A stretch of DNA of 64,000 bases from NCBI RefSeq assembly GCF_963966145.1, contig NC_091049.1, positions 21,824,001 to 21,888,000 of the forward strand. The letters run 5' to 3'. Shown here in pieces: positions 21,491 through 33,880 of this stretch. A model generated the notes under the pieces. The model worked only from the letters and a program-made list of their open reading frames with translations, searched no databases and was not told the DNA's origin. A program made the position numbers and the translations under genes. The stretch is from Tenebrio molitor (taxonomy: Eukaryota; Arthropoda; Insecta; Coleoptera; Tenebrionidae). Numbering within the stretch: position 1 is the first letter of the stretch; every line of letters begins with the position of its first letter.

Positions 21491-21954
21491 CAAACAGTAC
21501 AAACACCATTAAAAACACTTAAAAAATGAGGTTATGTTAAAAATATAATTGAAAGCAGGACGCAGAAGAGCATTGAGTCTTGGAGTGTTGCCTATTTTCA
21601 ACACCGTCCCTCGATTGTAGGTAGCTGGAGCTTATTATTCTGGTATTCATGGGTCATTCTGTGATGCTCTGTCAAACGTCATTGTGACATTACTTTAAAC
21701 ACTAGTGGAAAAAAAAAATTCATATACGCCGTGTTAAAAATTGACTTTTTAATGTTTGTAGAAAAGGTCCTTTTTTATAAAAATAAATTTTACAATAATA
21801 CAATTAACTGTTTTGGTACCTTTGGTACCTTTTGAGCTCTCTTAATATTCATCCTAAGCAATAACTTCGGACTACTTGGTTCCTTCTGAGGTGATGTAAA
21901 ACCCTTATGAAGTTATTTTATCATAATGATGTACTTTTCCCCAAAAATATTTAT

Positions 21955-22460
21955 CACTTCCTCCAACTGCTACTACGAGCCTGCTCTAAAGTAAAGTAAA
22001 GATTTTTCTTTACTATTTTTAGTATATTTCTTACCATGCGTTCAAGTAAAAACCTGGGCTGAGTAAGCGTTGAAAAAAGTAAAGCATTTGTAATAGTGAA
22101 AAATTTGAATTTCCCGTCGTTTGACACGAATGACATTTGTTTATATTTAATCGGCACACACAAAGGGTGCCCTTAGATATTTGCTTCGAGAATAGGAATC
22201 GTTATTTATTCTATCTTTAATGTATTATAAAACATTGCAAAGAAAGAAAAAAACAAAAATATTTTTTTTATAAATTTTAGGTCAACATGGTCTAATTACA
22301 ACGGTTAATTTACACTTTAAAAAAGCAAAACAAGTGACAGTTTTCAACGCCTTCCCAACCCAGAATTTCATTTGAACGCCCGATATACAACCTGTCTCAG
22401 AAATAAGTACCTACATTAATTTTAACCAGTGACAGATCTCGTCATGAACAACAAAATTGT
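21955..22460. repeat. Dispersed ~500-bp repeat, direct copy at 40500-40985
   Basis: Shared segments include GCTACTACGAGCCTGCTCTA and AATCGGCACACACAAAGG. It ends near a CTCAGAAATAAGTAC motif that belongs to the MITE family at 55383. No coding content supported. Confidence 0.65.
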
Positions 22461-22867
22461 TAAAATGTACTTTTTTTCGAAATATAATTTTCATTTCAGT
22501 ATTTTACCTCCCCATAAATTAACGAGCTGTCTATTTTCTAGTTATTTGACCCAATGACAGTAAAGCCGACATTTTATTAGCTAATATGCACATATTTGAC
22601 AAGTTTAGTCACTGCTCTGAAATGTTAATGATCGTAAAAGGTAGGTAGGATGTACTAATAACTATGATTGCAAAGACTATATACAATACGTTCCAAAAAT
22701 AAGCACAAAACCTAGAAGGAGTACTTTTTTATTTTACATGTCTTTTATATTACGATTACAATACAGAAAAATTTGATAAAATAAACTAGGCAAAAATAAA
22801 TAGGGAATTCCACAAATTTTTTTGGAAAGCAAATTAATTGCCCCAATCCTCCCACGTATTCTTAAAT

Positions 22868-23014
22868 ACTATGGGGGTCATTCACGAAACTCGGTAAGGC
22901 TCGATAAGGCGTTGCAAATTCAAAACCATGACAACCGACATTGTTTTGAAGCATTGTATTTGCCGTTTCGTTAACGATTTGCAAATTTGCAAAGTTTCGT
23001 GAATATCCCCCTAC
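22868..23014. mobile_element. Small inverted-repeat element (about 145 bp)
   Basis: Ends GGGGGTCATTCACGAAACT and GTTTCGTGAATATCCCCC are complementary. No coding capacity. Confidence 0.55.
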
Positions 23015-23124
23015 GTAAATAAATTTGAAATGTTACAGGTACTTGAAACTTTACATTTAATGTGCATAATACATATATTTCTAACACATTTCATTACAAA
23101 TTTTAAACTGTAGATATATACAGG

Positions 23125-23537
23125 TGTCCCAAAATTGGTGTACTAACTACTTACTACCTTATCGCGGATGTTTAAATATACATGAAAAAAAATATGGGAA
23201 AAATTTGCAGACAAAAAAATCAATTATTGTTATTAACAGTAATACAATGTAAACATTTTTTCGATTTCCAAAGCTTCTAAATTCTCTATTATGCAGGATT
23301 AGATATTGGTAGTGAGTGATCTTGTACTTTGTGATAATATGTACGATTAGAGGTAGCTGTCATGACAATTTAATACATATATTTTGAAATTATTGACCTG
23401 TTAAGTGCCACTTTCAAAGACCCCCAAATCAGCAAATAAGTCCAATAGAATTTTTTAAACATTTTTCTAAAGTTTATGGGAATCTCTTCTACGCCGTAGT
23501 GCACCGTTAGTACGCCATTTTTGGGACACCCTGTATA
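23125..23537. mobile_element. Mariner-type MITE (about 410 bp)
   Basis: Left end TACAGGTGTCCCAAAATTGG and right end TTTTTGGGACACCCTGTATA are complementary and TA-flanked. The TGTCCCA-type ends are like those of the transposase remnant at 43088-44019. Confidence 0.7.
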
Positions 23538-24038
23538 GATTATTTAAACTTTCCCATTTTTTGAAAAGACAGTAAGAAACCGGACAGGCTTCAATGGTCC
23601 ACCGAGAGGCAGCAGTGCCTAGAAAAATGGTGCAATGTTATTTTCAGTAACGAGCGTAACTTCTGGCAGTGGTAATCTGATGGCGATGGCCATAGGAAGG
23701 TAAGAAGGTCAAAGTGTCAAAGGCTTCATTCAGAGTTTTTCCAGACATGCCACGTCAGATTAACACAATAGTTGGCGAAATAGGAGTGACAATGTGCAAT
23801 GATAGCCGATCATATTTGGTATTCATCTATGGTATGGAAACCACGACAAAAACATATTAGCAAATTTAGCTTACTTTTACTTTAACAGCATAGGTACACA
23901 GATTTTTCTCTATAGCTAAAAACTACTGTACGAGTATGTAGTTGTCATGTTGACACTTTATAAGAAATTCAAGAGAAACTTTACAATCGATTAATATGAT
24001 TTTATCTTAAAAATTTTGCAGGCGAGATAATCATAAAA

Positions 24039-25427
24039 TTATTTTTTTCTAGGTTTAAGAGTTACTCCGTAGCCATCCACACTACCAAGTACTACATTAA
24101 TACGAAGTTTAATACTTTCAACAGATTTGTGCTGAGTTGAAATAACTCGGAAATTTCTTAATATATTTGATAAAGATACTTTCATTGACGTCATGGCAAA
24201 TGACATCCCTGAAAAGATGAAAACATTTAAAACATGAAAAATCATGATGGAAAATATTTTACCAATACAATTTCTCGGAGGAATGCTAAAAGGCATAAAC
24301 GAATAACGAGGTCTTTTATTAATTTCCTCTGGCAGAAATCTGTCAGGATCAAATTTTAGTGGATCTGGCCAATGTATGGGATTCCTGTGTATAAAATGTA
24401 CAGGAATGAATAATTCGCTACCTTGGGGGATGACAATGTCACCTGCAACATATTCATACATTAAAGTTCCGCAGTTTAAGCCGTTGAAAAACTTACGTAT
24501 TTTTATATCTTCCTGAACCTGTCTAAGTAAAAGAGGTCCAACTGGAAATAATCTCATGGTTTCTTTAATAACACGTTCCAAATAGTCCATTCGAGTTAAA
24601 TCATCTAACGTAGGATCTCTGTCGGTATTTCCAAAGATGTCGCACATCTCTTTGTAAAGTTTTTCTTGGACAACTTGGTGCATGGCTAACATTATAGTGG
24701 CAAAACTTAACGTGATAGCTGTTGTGTCGCTGCCTGTTGCAACCATCGTTTGTATTTCTTCCATCATTTCCTTGTCGGTCCATTTACCCTCTTCTTCAGT
24801 AAGTTTTATTAAATTACTTAAATAATTTTTATTATTACTACTATCGGCGACTTCATCCTTATTAGACATTTTTTTTCTTTCAAGAATCTAAAACTAATTT
24901 ATTTAACAAAAAATGATTAGAACATCATTTGTATTTGCCTTTCTGACGTAATCATGACCCATCGCACAAAGCTGCTCTATTCTTTTCTGATATCCCAACA
25001 ACTTCCACACAAGATTAATTTGTAATATAGGATTACCAAAACGTTTCCCTACATAACACCCCCCTCTAAAACGATTAAATTAAAACTCTGTGGAAATGTA
25101 TGGTTTATTTAATTTACTCATTCATCCACGACAAACATTCGTTTTGGTGATTGAGATCGGTCGAATCTACCCCCATACATATGTCTGCAATAATAACATG
25201 TTAGAACAAAAATTGTTTGCGATTGTAAAATGTTAATTAACCACAAATAATTTTAAATGTAGATTCGCCATATCGTGTAAAGATGTTTGTTTCACAATTC
25301 ATGTAGTTCTTTTTTAGGTTAACGATTAATTCATTTGAACGTCTCACAAAAATGTCAAAATACGAATTCAAAATGGTTTGATTAAATGTTTGATTAATAA
25401 TTTTTCTATGGGTTCTCCATGTTGAAA
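24039..25427 (-). CDS. CYP4-clan P450, exons 3-8, open; upstream exon damaged
   Basis: Exons are 25242-25427, 25118-25184, 24939-25065, 24497-24887, 24263-24442 and 24039-24208, all open and in phase. They encode the conserved WRTHRK segment, helix I ATGSDTT, helix K ETMRLFP, FDPDRF and haem loop FSIPPRNCIG, again with Pro for Gly. Intron 5 has a GCAAAT donor. The matching exons 1 and 2 appear to be 6.5 kb upstream at 31893-32273, where exon 2 has lost its last third and its donor. Exon 2 is 192 nt, so skipping it would keep the frame but remove 64 residues. Functionality is doubtful despite the intact C-terminal half. Confidence 0.8.
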
Positions 25428-25473
25428 CTGAAACAGAATTAACATTTTCACAAACATATGAAAATAATATATA

Positions 25474-26262
25474 CAGGGTGGACCATCTTATAGCATATTC
25501 TCATTAAACCATATTTCTAATCATCCTAGAAATTTGAATTTTGCGGTCGATAATCTAGACTGAAAGTACTACAACATGAATTTTTTATTTTTTCAAACAG
25601 ACGCTCCAAATGGCGTCAGGACGCTAAAAAATAAAAAAATTAAATTACTTAATTTTTTTATCGACTCCCTGGATTGAAAATACTACAGAGAACTCATTTC
25701 TGATATTAAAAATTATGAAAGAGTCATTGATTTCAAATTAATTGACATAATAATTTTTGGTACCAAAATGTGAGTAATTTATGACGACGACCCTCGATGG
25801 GTCCATTTGACAATGGTCCGCAAACAACCAGCTGTAAATCATAACTGGGGGTACGGTCCTGGATTTGTATGGTATTGGAGACCCTTGTAAATCAAACTTT
25901 ACCACCGTTTGATGATTCCCGTCATTTTAAAATACTACCATAAATATGCTACCACTTTGTTCGTAGATGTTAAATGTCGATTTATTCAGTTATTATCCTG
26001 ATATAAATACCAACTTTTATACATATAATTAAAATCGACATTGTCCTGTGGGTGAGATCGTAAGAAAAAAGTCCGGATTGGTTTATGACTTTGATAATAA
26101 AACGCTATCAAAGTCCAATTTTACATTTATTTTATTTTATAAAAAATGATTCTGCCATTTGGTACATCGCAAATTGAAGATTGTGCCTTCTAAATTTCAA
26201 TTTTTTTTTTGATAATTAAAAAAGGGTTTTACCGCAGATATGCTACACGATGGTCCACCCTG
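25474..26262. mobile_element. TA-MITE (789 bp) upstream of P450 exon 3
   Basis: Ends CAGGGTGGACCATC...GATGGTCCACCCTG with TA duplications. A second CAGGGTGTATCT-type end begins directly at its right border (26265). Confidence 0.75.
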
Positions 26263-26479
26263 TATACAGGGTGTATCTAAAATACATGTGTTAATTTTAA
26301 CCAGTGGAAGAACCCACCAATTTATAGAACTTTTCTCTATATCATTTTAAAATTTGCTAAAGATTTTTTGCCCCCCAATTTTGACCAAACAAGTCGTTTT
26401 GTGTGATTAACTAGTCTCAATTTTTTGTAACCATGAGAATTTTAATGTTGACTAATTTATTTAACTTTTTCTATAACAA

Positions 26480-27360
26480 TGTACCTTCGTTGACAAAGTT
26501 ACGTTTCACAATGGAGCATTTTCCATAGCGTCAATGTCATTTCAAAATTTGGTTAGATTATCACAAATTAAAAAAAATTCCTGCCTGACTATGTCCCTGT
26601 CAACCAAGTGTCAAAAAATGAGAAATAAATGCCAATTAATGTCACAAAACATAATGAGAGGTTATAATATTTACGACCGTTTTACAATGGAGCATTTTTC
26701 ATTGCGTCAAAGAATGACATGTATTTCAGCTGTCACCTCTTGAAACAATTGAAGAAAAATTGCCAAGCAACATTTTTTACACCCCTTAAAATCTGTCAAA
26801 AGTCAAAAATTACGTGCAAATCCAAAGTGTTTGTAAGGTTAGAAAGATAAATGTCAAATATGTCACCTGCGTTTGTGCGAAAAGGGGTGACCAAAATTCG
26901 GCGATGGTGCGCGTTTGTTTCATACGCGTCTACGTTTTTGCATCTACAGCCATGTTTAACAAAGTTTTTTCTTTTTTCTTGCAAACCAGACGTCATTCAA
27001 AGACGAGTTTCTCCCTACAGCATTTTTTATTGACGGTCAATTTTTTGATATAAATCTTAAGTGATTCAACATTATAAAAGGCATGTAAAAATTATGTTTT
27101 TAAAACATGGGTTATTGCATTCATGGGATTTTACTCTTCACTGTCTAAAATATCTGCATTTTAAATTTCATAAAAATCCGTTGGAAAATAACCGAGATAT
27201 AAGGCTCGAAAATCTTAGCTAAGACCCCTATACAATATGTCACACCAAAGTTAACCTATTTGTGACACGGCCGTAATTAAACGATGCAAATTTGTAAATT
27301 TTGAATTTATGTGATTATCATTTTTGTTACGGTTTAATTTGTCCTTTGACTCTACCACTA
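26480..27360. repeat. Intron-2 block shared with the second complete gene (48150-49480)
   Basis: Long direct similarity with 48150-48410 and 48840-49480, for example GAGCATTTTCCATAGCGTCA. It supports descent of the two P450 copies from one duplication. No gene in it. Confidence 0.65.
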
Positions 27361-28193
27361 TATACAGGTGCGTCCTAAAAAACGTAGCAAGCTACATATC
27401 TCTGTTATTTATGGCTCGATTTACATAAAACAAAAACTGGAGTAAATAACTTTAAAAACACTATAAGCACAACATAGATCTATTTTTTTTTCAAAAATTC
27501 ATTGAAGATCAGATGATAGTGATCTTTGTTTTTTAAGTAGCTTGGTAGGTATATTTTTTATTCCGATTTTGAAACAGATTATTCTTCTGAATCCAACGAT
27601 ATGCCAAATGTTAGAATGCATTTAAAAGTAACCGCGAAAACAAATAAAGAAAATAGTATTATTAGAAAATTTTAATTCGAAAAGAATCAGATATAGCTAC
27701 TATGGAAGACAATCCTGTTCATTGTTTCATTTTTCAAAGAAAAAACGAGCAAAAACAAAAAAATGTTGTCAATGACTTCTTCTCATCATCACCAATTACC
27801 GGTTTTTTTTTCCAAACTTATTTCAGAATCTCCGAAAGTTCTTCACCGATTGCTTTGAAATTTTAACACAACGTTGCATTCAAATAGGCGCGTGTTATAA
27901 TATTGTTATTATATTGATGTTACACCTGTGACAGGTAAAAACATGCTTTTTTAAACAGCGCAGCTATATGTTGAACGTAAAAGCACCACACGCTATACTA
28001 AATATCACGACCTGCTGTATTATAATTATAAGTTATAACCAGCCTGTTCATTCCATTAAAAATATGTACATTATGAAAATGTTTCGGAGAAAAAACCAAC
28101 TGCCCGCTGATGACGGCGCCACAAAACGGGCACGGGCATGGGCACGAAAGAAAAAGGTTTAGACATGATTTTAGATTTAAGATTGAATAAGTA
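27361..28193. other. AT-rich intronic/intergenic DNA
   Basis: It starts with a TACAGGTGCGTCCTAAAAAAC end that also occurs at 49485 next to TACAGGGCGTCTCC. No gene seen. Confidence 0.4.
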
Positions 28194-28935
28194 CCGGGTG
28201 GGGCATCGTATACGCGCACGCGAGAAATCGCGACTTCTAATTAAATAAAATTGTCGAAATTTTTCAGACTTACCTGGCTATTGGTAAGGTACATTTCATA
28301 ATTTTTTGATAATTTTTCACTTACAAACAAAGCCAAAAAAAATTAAAATGTAAATTTCAACCAAAAAGTCAAATTCTGATTTTTATACTAACCTATACAG
28401 ATTCACTTCCTATAATTATTTACGAAATCTACGGAAAAAAATACCAATTAGATTTTGAATTAAAGGCAGTTTTACATTTCAACTTTCAAAATAATTTTTA
28501 TTTATGACCTGCTACTTGTGCTGTCGTAAATTTAGGTGACAATGGAAACTGTCAATTTTATGGCAAAAAGGTTTAAAACGGTCGGCTATACCTTTGTTGG
28601 GAAATTATACCATTGTGCCGTAAATCACCCGTCTGGTTTACGTTTAAATAAAAAAGCGAATTATTTAGCTAACCAAGTCAAAATTTGTAATTGTGCCACC
28701 AGGGTTTGATGGGCTAGCAGATACAGATTCATTTAGCGTAAAAACTTTATAGGTAAATTAACAGTTAATTTCAGAAAACTAATAAAACTGTTACGGCCTT
28801 ATTTATTAACAAAAAAATTTTTAAAAATTCTTAAATATACCTTATCAATAATTAGTCAGGTATATAAAATTTCGCCAATTTTATTTAATTAGAAGTCGCG
28901 ATTTCTCGCGTGTGCGTATACGATGCCCCACCCGG
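28194..28935. mobile_element. TA-MITE with >50-bp GC-rich terminal repeats (742 bp)
   Basis: Ends are CCGGGTGGGGCATCGTATAC and, reversed, CCGGGTGGGGCATCGTATAC; complementarity continues through GCGAGAAATCGCGACTTCTA. TA on both sides. No transposase. Confidence 0.85.
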
Positions 28936-28939
28936 TACA

Positions 28940-30120
28940 GTAAGTTCATGTTTTCTTTCTGATTTGTCATGATTACACCAAATTTAATTTCAAAGCATCA
29001 AAAAACAAGCAGTTTTTTTGACTTCAAATTCAAAACCAGAAAAATTCTCGGTGACAAAAACTTAAGATGAATAATATCCCCAAACAGCGCCTGTTTACTA
29101 GGGCTCTGCGGGGATCATTCAAACTACAGTTTCGAACCGGTCGGTGATAATAATAATACAGCAGGTCATACTAAATACTTTACGATGAGCGGAGTAGCGG
29201 ACAATAAAAAAAAAATTTACCGTGCAATAAAAATATCGTTGGTGTGGTGTTATTGCTCTATGCTAAAGGCTTGCCTGACGGCATTTGAGAATATTGACAT
29301 TGGATTGGAAGGTAAGTGGGAATATTGTGTATACAGGATTATTCACCTAAGATGACGAGCCTGACCAGGTAAAAATGCAACCCAAAAGGCAATTCACAAA
29401 GCAATCTCGATCCCTAATACATTATCCGGCATTATCGTAATGCACATAAAACATAGACAGCTTTTAACCTCAGTTTAATGAATGTTAATTTCTGACAGAA
29501 AAATACCTCTCTCAACAAAGTATGATTTGACAACTTGGATTCCTGATTTAATTTTTAAATAGTCAATAGAGACATAAAAATGGCTCCACCTTGCAAAAGG
29601 TACAAAAAAGTTTATAGGTATTTTCTATTAGGCATATTATTAATATTGCCGAGTTTGCGACCTTGGAGGGTTGCCGCTCGTCCCGTCATACTGGAGAATA
29701 GGGGTGGAAAATCACATTTCTGCGATTATTTCATTATCCGTGCGAGATATGTCTATCTAAATTATTATAGAAAATGTAGAGCGTACAATTCTCTAAATTT
29801 TTTGTTCTTTTTTTTTTTTGTCAGATCAATAGTTTCGTAGTTACAGCGTGTAGAAATTGAGAATGTCTTTTATTTTTGTACTTTTTATTCTTTTCCACAC
29901 CACCACAGAGGTAGAGCAGGTAGTGTCCCCGGTGGGCATAGTCCACGATGCAGTAGAAGTTTACTGTTTTACTCTTTTTGATCTCTTTGTAACGTAGACG
30001 GATCTAAATGATCTGGATCGATCGGTATAGATGAGCTGAATTCATCAGAGTTTATGAATTCGGGAATTCCTCTTGAGAATTTTCCTCTTGTTCCTCGGGG
30101 TCATCACCATCATCATCAGG
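28940..30120. other. Spacer without recognisable gene
   Basis: AT-rich, with scattered short open frames only. The open frame at 29580 shows no recognisable domain. Confidence 0.4.
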
Positions 30121-30124
30121 ATCA

Positions 30125-30692
30125 TTTGGCGTTTACCTGGGCACGGAGAAAGTTTGGAGCCTGGCGTGAAAAAGCTGGAAGTGAATGTGGACCAACAAGA
30201 CAAAAATGATAGTGTTCAACAAAAGAAAGAGGAAGAGTGAGGAGAGCGAGTGGAAGTGGGAAGAAAGCATGATAGAAAGAGAGAGCAAGTTCAAGTACCT
30301 GGGCTACACCTTCAACGAGAGAGCCACGGACAACGCACACTGAGAGGGGTGGTGAAAAAGGCGAACAAGGTAGTTGGATGTGTTTGGGGAATAGGAGAGA
30401 GAAAGTGGGGAGGTGACTTCAGGAGAAGAATGATGATGTTTGGCAGCATCGTAGAGAGCGTGCTGATGTACGCGACAGAGATCTGGGGATGGAAGGAACA
30501 AGAGGAGGTGGAGAGACTGCATGAAAAATATTTGAGATGGGTGCTAGGAGTGGACAGAGAAACACCGGGGTACATAGTGAGGGAAGAGTGCAAGAGGAAC
30601 AAGCTGAAATTGAAAGCGGGAAAGAGAGCGGCAAAGTGCGAGGACAGAATGGGCGAAAGGGAAGAGTGCAGGATACTGTCTGAAAAGTTTTG
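30125..30692 (+). pseudogene. Non-LTR retrotransposon ORF2 fragment, C-terminal part
   Basis: In shifting frames this encodes KTKMIVF-like residues, then SKFKYLGYTFN and KKANKVVGCVWGIGERKW, then the post-RT region with YGTEIWGW-like and YIVREECKRNKLKLKAG segments. It is closely related to the element at 49555-53135, which contains the same C-terminal region (52250-52670). By family this is the RT thumb/C-terminal domain of an AP-endonuclease-type insect element. It is 5'-truncated and frameshifted. Confidence 0.75.
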
Positions 30693-31225
30693 ATATTTAA
30701 ATAAAATATACATTTTTATTATTTAATGTTAAACAACAATCCGATGAAAATTAGGAAGCGGCGGGCACGTGACGCAAAATCAATCCTAAATAAACGAGCC
30801 GTTGACTTGTTCATCTACCAATTCGCGTCACACTATCTGGCTACACGACTTGCAGCTCCGAGCCCGTGCAAAACATGCATATAATACTTGACGTTCATTG
30901 GTCAACTCAAGGCCAAGTATGATATTCAGGCTCTGAAATGCATTGAAATGACGATTTTGACGCGTGTAGGTCGGCTGCAACGGCTAGCTGACGTCACGAG
31001 GCAGGATACGGAATAACGAATGTATTGTGGATTGCCGATATAATACAAAATAGTGAATGTTGATAGATTGCAGCCGAGTCTGACGAGTGAATGAAAAATG
31101 CTCGGAAAAATGCAGATATTATTTCCTTTAGGCAAATCTTGAAGAATTAAAAAATACAATAATAACATAAATTATTTTTTCAAATTAAGAGCCGGTGCTG
31201 CAGCTCTGCAGCCCTTATTGAAAAA

Positions 31226-31771
31226 CCGCCACTGCCTGAAAGTTGTTTGGAAAATGATAATTACAAATTATATTTTGATCGAACAATTTTAACTGGCATT
31301 CATATTAAGCATAACAGACCAGACATTATTATTTTAAATAAACAACAAAAGCAAGCATATCTTTTAGATATAGCTGTTCCAAATTCACACAATATAACAG
31401 AGACATATACCTAATACAAAAATTAATAAATATATAGAATAGCTATGAGAAATCTTTGGTGTTTAGAAAAAATTTCGATTTTACCATTTATAATTTCAGC
31501 AACAGGAATAGTACCGCAATCTCTTTTTAAAAATTTAAAAATTCTGGATTTAGGTAACACATTGGTAGTTGAAATTCAAAAAGGTGTATTATTATACTCA
31601 TGTCACATCGTCAGGAAGTTCCTTAACATTGACACAGAACATAATAAAACACAACAAAGTCAAAATGTGGAGGCGAGACGCCGGTAATAATTATGTTGAT
31701 TAACACTGCACTATTACTTGATAGTAATATCCGTAATAGTGTATGTACTCCGGCAAAATTGCCGTGCCGCC
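31226..31771 (+). pseudogene. Non-LTR retrotransposon C-terminus with RPD...D...KxxKY endonuclease motif
   Basis: The plus strand encodes RTILTGIHIKHNRPDIIILN, then a DIAVPNSHN segment and, after two stops, a KINKYIE-like segment and LWCLEKISILPFIISATG. The RPD/D/KxxxY spacing matches the restriction-enzyme-like endonuclease of R2/R4-group retrotransposons, recognised from memory. In-frame stops make it inactive. A 3' tail from 31678 (GACGCCGGTAATAATTATG) is repeated at 35671-35767. Confidence 0.65.
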
Positions 31772-31892
31772 GGGTGGTGGAGAGTTCAATGATAAAAATA
31801 GAATATTATACACGACGGTAAAATATAATTATCTTCTTGAGGGTAATTACTAATTAGCGTCTCGACTAAACAAACTCTCTCGAAGATAAAAT

Positions 31893-32273
31893 GCAAGACA
31901 TTGCTTCAGAACATATTCTAGAACATCTGAATCGGTAACTATAATGAATAAATAGGGACCCATCCAGACTTTTCCAATTGGTCCATATTTCTCCGCCACT
32001 TTCATTGATTTAATAAACCATTCTTACAAGAAAAGTTATTTAAGTATATATTTTCAAATACTCTCACATTGGTTTACCATCTGGACCTTCGATGATAAGA
32101 TGGATGCTTCCCAAAAATGGTAAAGCAAAAGATCCCTTCAACTTTGCAGCATGATAGTACAATTTTCTTCTTTTCCAACAATAATTAATAATAAACAACA
32201 CTAACACCACTGATGATAAATGAAACAGAACACTACTGACGTTAGAACTATTTTCCTTCATGACGATATTCAT
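31893..32273 (-). pseudogene. P450 exons 1-2, exon 2 truncated by deletion
   Basis: Exon 1 (32078-32273) is open and has the usual anchor and GAT-G/GTAAAC donor. Exon 2 starts at 32022 and reads correctly to ...KQCLA, then homology ends at 31893. The equivalent gene at 53779-53970 continues for ~60 nt to its donor. Here that piece and ~80 bp of intron are missing, so the reading frame runs into unrelated sequence and a stop. I infer a simple deletion that inactivated the copy whose exons 3-8 are at 24039-25427. Confidence 0.8.
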
Positions 32274-32830
32274 TAAAGTTCAGAATCTCTTTTACGTCTG
32301 ATGTCACTATGAAATTAAATATTTCTTGTGGAGTGTCCACCAATTTATATATTCGTAAAAAGAACAAAAAACAAGTATTTTGTTAGAGGCCAACAGCTTC
32401 TTTGCTTCGGATAGTTTTTCGGTGTAAATATACCACGGAGACGCTAATAATTAATATACATGGTGGCTCAAGGAAAAGTATCCACCTAGATTACCTTGAA
32501 AACTATAGACTTTGGGGGAAAATTTCGAAACAGGTTAATTTTGATATCGAAAGGGACACATAATAGTGACGAACTCAGCGGTCCAACGTTATCTCCTGGT
32601 CAAGCTTATCACCCTCTTGCCGGATGAAAGCATTTTCAATTTTCTTGATAAGGATATCAACATTTTTGAGTTTTACCTGTTATTACTGGAGAAAGTACAC
32701 TGTGAAGTGTTGTCAAGTGATTATCAAAGATGATTTAATGTTAACGTGTGGTGTGCCATTTTTTGGAGATAGATTGGAGTAGTGGGTCCCTTTTTTGTTG
32801 ATGGGAGTCTTAATCAAACAAAATATCATA
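32274..32830. promoter_or_regulatory. P450 5' flank, copy 3
   Basis: Direct match to 54226-54700. TATATAAA (minus strand) at 32344-32351 is the likely TATA box, 71 bp from the ATG. Confidence 0.5.
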
Positions 32831-33880
32831 TTATTTATTATCAAACGAAGTAAGCAACTTTCTGGATGGGATGTCATTAGCAGAATCGTATTTCATCAGA
32901 ACGGCGCGGCGCCATACCACATAATGCACGCATGAATGTTGTATTTAAACAAAATCATTTTAGTAATCCATATATTATATTTATTGTTTTTTTTGTAAAA
33001 TGTTAATTTCCAAGTTCCCATTTAAGAAATCAACTGCACCCAAAATTAAATCTTAATTAATTATTTATTTTTTCCCGAATCAGAACAAGATTTTTTGAAA
33101 CCGGATATGCAAGTTTTTAGTTATTAAGGTATCAAGGGTGTTTTTTTATATTTGGCGTCGAAGTAGGCGTTGGAGAGTTGATTGAGAGCGCACTACTTGT
33201 GTAAAAGCGTAAGATTTAAACAGCTGATCCGTGATCCGTAACCTGTACAGTGCGTTCACAATCGTTTCACTCGCGTTTTAAAGGCCCACGAGTGCCAAAA
33301 AAGGCCCAATTTACACACGAACGAGTTGAATACAACGTTTTTTTGTGCGACGAGCCCCTTAAAGGCTCCAAATCGCTTAAAACCTTTAAAATTAGCTTGA
33401 CATTTCGTTTTGACAAGTTGCGACCTTTATCAAAATCCGTTCACATAGGAGAAAATTCTCAAATTCTAACAGTGTCGAACAAAAAAGTAGTTTTGAATGT
33501 TCCTACTTTAATTTTTTTATCGTATCATTAACGATTATGATCACTTTATATTACACATTTATTGATAATTATGAAGTCCATAATATTCGAATAACTCAGC
33601 TTCCTTAGTTACTTATAATACATTAGTTACTGTCTAAATGTCAATTAATTCGCTCTGTGATAAAAACGCGCCAAATGTTGTTGCAAGTGCAATCCAATGG
33701 TGCTATAGAGGTTAGAAAGCGCCAAAATGGACGATGGAGATGAATATTTTTATTATACGCGAATATTTTCGGATCACCAAACTACAGGATGTTGTGAGTA
33801 CTTACAGGCTTGATTTATTTAAAGCGTTCTAAAGTAAGTACATACCTACCCCCAGTTTCCTGTTACTATTCAAAATTTAG
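32831..33880. other. AT-rich DNA with inverted-repeat end
   Basis: A GTGCGTTCACAATCG stretch at 33249 resembles the end of the 34371 element. No gene recognised. Confidence 0.35.

Noticed and set aside
24601..24783. Alternative-frame peptide within P450 exon 6 (also 47287-47469)
   Set aside because: Overlaps the conserved P450 frame and has no independent support.
30304..30713. Minus-strand open frames
   Set aside because: Antisense shadows of the retrotransposon fragment at 30125-30692.
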